From the NCBI GenBank assembly GCA_964418595.1, contig CAYQMF010000023.1, positions 1-64,000 of the forward strand: a stretch of DNA of 64,000 nt, read 5' to 3'. The notes under the pieces were generated by a model that was not told the origin of the DNA, ran no database searches, and saw nothing but the letters and a program-made list of their open reading frames with translations. This document shows positions 61,428 through 64,000 of the stretch, piece by piece. Positions within the stretch are counted from its first letter, which is position 1, and every line of letters starts with the position of its first letter. Source of the stretch: CAYQMF01 sp964418595. GTDB taxonomy: Bacteria > Planctomycetota > UBA1135 > UBA2386. Both the position numbers and the translations under genes were made by a program.

Positions 61428-63233
61428 ATGCGTTTCCGTCGGTTCCTCACGCGGCAGTTCGTGGCGCTGTTCAGCGTCGGTGTGGTCACTGCCGCGGTGG
61501 TGACCTGGTCCGACGACCGGGCCTTCCAACGCGGCGCGCTCGAGCTGCTGCAGGCAGAACTGCGCGAGCATGCTCTCATCCTCGAGCAGGTCGCACTGCC
61601 GGCACTCCGCGACCCGCGCGCCGAACCCGAACTGCGGGATCGCGTGACTGCGCTCGGAGTGGGCACGACCACGCGCTTCACTGTCATCGCGCCCGACGGT
61701 CGCGTGATCGCCGAATCCGACGAGGACCCAAGGCAGCTCGACGACCACAGCACCCGGCCGGAGGTCCTCGCCGCGCGCGCGGCAGGCGTGGGCCTGGCAC
61801 GCCGGCACAGCACGAGCCTGGGGATCGAACTGGTGTACCTGGCCCGAGCCGCACGTTCCGAGTCCGGGACGCTGCTCGGCTTCGCGCGCGTCGCACGCCC
61901 GGCCAGCGCATTCGATGCCGTGCTGGCGAGGGAGCGCCAACACCTCTGGCTGGCGTTGGGCTTCACCCTGGCGGCGGCAGCGGTGCTCGCCTGGCTACTG
62001 GCGCGCCACATCGCACGCCCGCTCGCCGAGCTGCGTGCCGCAGCGCACGCCATGGCCGACGGCGAGGACCGCAGGCGCGCTGCGGTCGTGGGCGACGACG
62101 AATTCGCGTCCTTGGCCGGCGCGCTCAACACCATGGCCGATCGTCTGCAATTCCGCGTCGAGGAGATGCGTGGCGAGCGCGCCAAGCTCACGGCGATCCT
62201 CGGGGGGATGGTCGAGGGCGTCGCTGCGGTCGATGTCGGTGAGCGAATCCTGCACCTCAACGATGCCGCGGCGGAAATGCTCGGCGCCGATGCGACCACT
62301 GTGCTCGGCCGGCCGCTGGTCGAGGTGACGCACGTGCCGGAGATCTGCGAACTCGTGTCGACGACAATCGCCCGCACCGAGAAGACCTCGCGCGAGGTGG
62401 TGGTACACCGGGGCGGGGAAGCGCACACCCTGCAGCTCGAGGCCACTCCGCTGCGCGAGGGCGAGGGCGCTGTGCGGGGCGCGATCCTCGTCCTGCATGA
62501 CGTCACGGAGTTGCGGCGCCTCGAGAACATGCGTCGCGACTTCGTCGCCAACGTGAGCCACGAGTTGAAGACGCCGCTGACGGCGATCAAGGGGCTCGTC
62601 GACACGATGGTCGATGACGAGCAAATGCCCGAGGAGGCGCGACACCGGTTCCTCGGCAAGGTCCAGCGCCAGGCGGATCGGCTGGGCAATCTCGTCAACG
62701 ACCTGCTCGTGCTGGCGCGGATCGAGTCGTCGAAGTCGACGGACGAACTCCTGCCCGTCGACCTACGCAACCCCGTGCGCGAGTCCTGCGCCGGGCTCGC
62801 GGTCACCGCGCAGCAGAAGGACCTGCGTCTGCGGGCGACCCTTCCCGAACACCCCGTGATCGTCCGGGGCGAAGCGGAGTCGCTACGCCAGGCTGTCGAC
62901 AATCTGCTCGGCAACGCCATCCGGTACACGCCCCAGGGAGGGGCCGTGGACGTGACCCTGTCCGTGGCGCACCACGAGGCTCTCGTCACCGTTCGGGACA
63001 CCGGCATCGGGATCGAGGCCGGACACCTCGATCGCATCTTCGAGCGCTTCTACCGCGTCGACAAGGCGCGGTCGCGCGAGCTGGGCGGCACCGGGCTCGG
63101 CCTCGCAATCGTCAAGCATGTCGCGCTCGCCCACGGCGGCGCGGTAGCCGTCCAGAGTCGCCCGGGCGCTGGCAGCACCTTCAGCGTGCGCATCCCCCTC
63201 GACGCCGAGTTTGTCGAACGAGACCGATCATGA
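61428..63233 (+). CDS. phoR: Phosphate regulon sensor histidine kinase PhoR
   Basis: 601 residues. Helix 1 about 10-27, periplasmic region 28-170, helix 2 about 172-192, HAMP about 193-245, PAS about 250-360, HisKA with His378 in FVANVSHELKTPL, HATPase with N-box DNLLGNAIRYTP, G1 DTGIGI and G2 GGTGLGLAIVKH. All boxes are intact. Unlike E. coli PhoR it has a sizeable periplasmic sensor. It is adjacent to phoB and overlaps phoU by 4 nt. Confidence 0.94.
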   Translation: MRFRRFLTRQFVALFSVGVVTAAVVTWSDDRAFQRGALELLQAELREHALILEQVALPALRDPRAEPELRDRVTALGVGTTTRFTVIAPDGRVIAESDEDPRQLDDHSTRPEVLAARAAGVGLARRHSTSLGIELVYLARAARSESGTLLGFARVARPASAFDAVLARERQHLWLALGFTLAAAAVLAWLLARHIARPLAELRAAAHAMADGEDRRRAAVVGDDEFASLAGALNTMADRLQFRVEEMRGERAKLTAILGGMVEGVAAVDVGERILHLNDAAAEMLGADATTVLGRPLVEVTHVPEICELVSTTIARTEKTSREVVVHRGGEAHTLQLEATPLREGEGAVRGAILVLHDVTELRRLENMRRDFVANVSHELKTPLTAIKGLVDTMVDDEQMPEEARHRFLGKVQRQADRLGNLVNDLLVLARIESSKSTDELLPVDLRNPVRESCAGLAVTAQQKDLRLRATLPEHPVIVRGEAESLRQAVDNLLGNAIRYTPQGGAVDVTLSVAHHEALVTVRDTGIGIEAGHLDRIFERFYRVDKARSRELGGTGLGLAIVKHVALAHGGAVAVQSRPGAGSTFSVRIPLDAEFVERDRS

Positions 63234-63889
63234 CCAAGCACCTGCTCCGTGACCTCGATGACCTGAAGAAGCGGCTCCTGCTCCTGGGTGGAGTAGTGGA
63301 AGGGGCGATCGAGCGGGCAACCACTGCGCTGCTCGATCGGCGAACTGACCTGGCACGGGAAGTGATCGGAGGCGACGGCGAGGTTGATCGCCGTGAGGTG
63401 CAGATCGAGGAGGACTGTCTCAAAGTGCTCGCGCTGCACCAGCCAGTGGCCGCGGACCTGCGCTTCATCGTCGCCGTACTCAAAGTGAACAACGACCTGG
63501 AGCGGATGGGGGATCTCGCGGTGAACATCGCGGAGCGGGCGGTCGACCTAGCCGCCCTGACGCCGGACTGGCGCCCCCCCGACTTCGGCACGATGGTCGA
63601 TACCGTGCGACGGATGGTGCGCGACACGCTCGATGCCCTCATCCGCACCGACGTCACCTTGGCGCGCCGCGTGGTCGACGCCGACGATCTCGTCGATCGC
63701 ATCCACCGCGAGATGTTCGTCGGGGTGCGTCAGGCGGCGGGCGTCAGCGTCGAACAGGTCGATGTCGCGCTCCTGTATCTCTCCGCGTCGCGCAACCTCG
63801 AGCGGATCGCCGATCAGTGCACGAACATCGCGGAGGACGTCATCTTCCTGGTCGACGGCGAGATCGTGCGCCACCGCAGCATCGGCTGA
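63230..63889 (+). CDS. phoU: Phosphate signalling protein PhoU
   Basis: 219 residues, all-helical, two PhoU repeats: the first has VLALHQPVAADLRFIVAVLKVNNDLERMGDLAVNIAE and the second has LLYLSASRNLERIADQCTNIAEDV, both with the E/DxxxD metal-binding motifs. PhoU damps PhoR signalling when phosphate is plentiful. It overlaps phoR (ATGA), completing the operon phoBRU. Convergent with thiC, 9 nt between stops. Confidence 0.95.
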   Translation: MTKHLLRDLDDLKKRLLLLGGVVEGAIERATTALLDRRTDLAREVIGGDGEVDRREVQIEEDCLKVLALHQPVAADLRFIVAVLKVNNDLERMGDLAVNIAERAVDLAALTPDWRPPDFGTMVDTVRRMVRDTLDALIRTDVTLARRVVDADDLVDRIHREMFVGVRQAAGVSVEQVDVALLYLSASRNLERIADQCTNIAEDVIFLVDGEIVRHRSIG

Positions 63890-63898
63890 CGGTTCGCA

Positions 63899-64000
63899 TC
63901 AGCGGTAGATCTCGGCACCACTGTCGCGGAAGGTCTTCGCCTGCTCCGCCATGCCGTCGGTCAGTGCCGCCTCCGGCGTGATCTTCTTCTGGCGCGCGAA
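63899..64000 (-). CDS. thiC: C-terminal fragment, probably phosphomethylpyrimidine synthase ThiC (cut by window end)
   Basis: Only 33 residues remain: ITPEAALTDGMAEQAKTFRD then SGAEIYR and TGA. The pattern EEALxxGMxExSxxFxxxGxEIY is the usual end of ThiC, which makes the thiamine pyrimidine. Too short to be certain; the catalytic cysteines are outside the window. Confidence 0.6.
   Translation of the reverse strand, partial: FARQKKITPEAALTDGMAEQAKTFRDSGAEIYR

Overview
The window is GC-rich, densely coded DNA that looks like a Planctomycetota chromosome. The taxonomy is inferred from gene content only: many large secreted proteins, a beta-propeller protein of the DUF6797 type, tandem sialate O-acetylesterase domains and fused histidine genes. 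No rRNA, tRNA, CRISPR or prophage was seen. Most signal peptides end in Ala-X-Ala followed by Gln.

Layout. The left edge holds the end of an ATP synthase operon (atpD, atpC). Next come a GNAT-nitrilase fusion and feoAB on the minus strand (1-4.7 kb). From 5 to 23.5 kb are mostly secreted proteins, an RlmN-like radical SAM enzyme, an Nfu protein, a GH2 enzyme, and a thioredoxin-like gene interrupted by one in-frame TGA that is best read as selenocysteine. From 23.7 to 33.2 kb are a membrane protein, an amidohydrolase, a SASA esterase, a PhyH dioxygenase and several unknowns, one with a possible CNF-type Cys-His deamidase motif. From 33.3 to 39.5 kb an undescribed three-gene cassette (Tat-anchored protein, small Ig-like protein, secreted protein) occurs twice, flanking an aspartic protease gene.

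From 39.5 to 47.4 kb lies a complete leftward histidine operon, hisG-hisC/HAD-hisB-hisH-hisF-parD-parE-hisAIED. Most junctions are 4-nt ATGA overlaps. The last gene fuses HisA, HisI, HisE and HisD in one chain, recalling fungal HIS4, and a ParDE-like toxin-antitoxin pair sits inside the operon, with the toxin stop overlapping the hisA start. From 47.6 to 49.7 kb a gene for an Rpn/transposase_31-type nuclease is duplicated in tandem (about 1 kb units, 1026-bp period).

The right end (49.7-64 kb) has a lipoprotein, a HEAT/VWA protein, an HtrA-like protease, a degenerate histidine-kinase-like protein and a phosphate regulon: pstS-pstC-pstA-pstB leftward and phoB-phoR-phoU rightward, divergent around PHO-box-like repeats. 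The pstB gene is broken exactly at the ABC signature motif. The last bases encode the C-terminus of a probable ThiC.

The strongest items for follow-up are the selenoprotein with its SECIS-like hairpin, the HIS4-like quadruple fusion, the toxin-antitoxin pair in the his operon, and the duplicated three-gene cassette.
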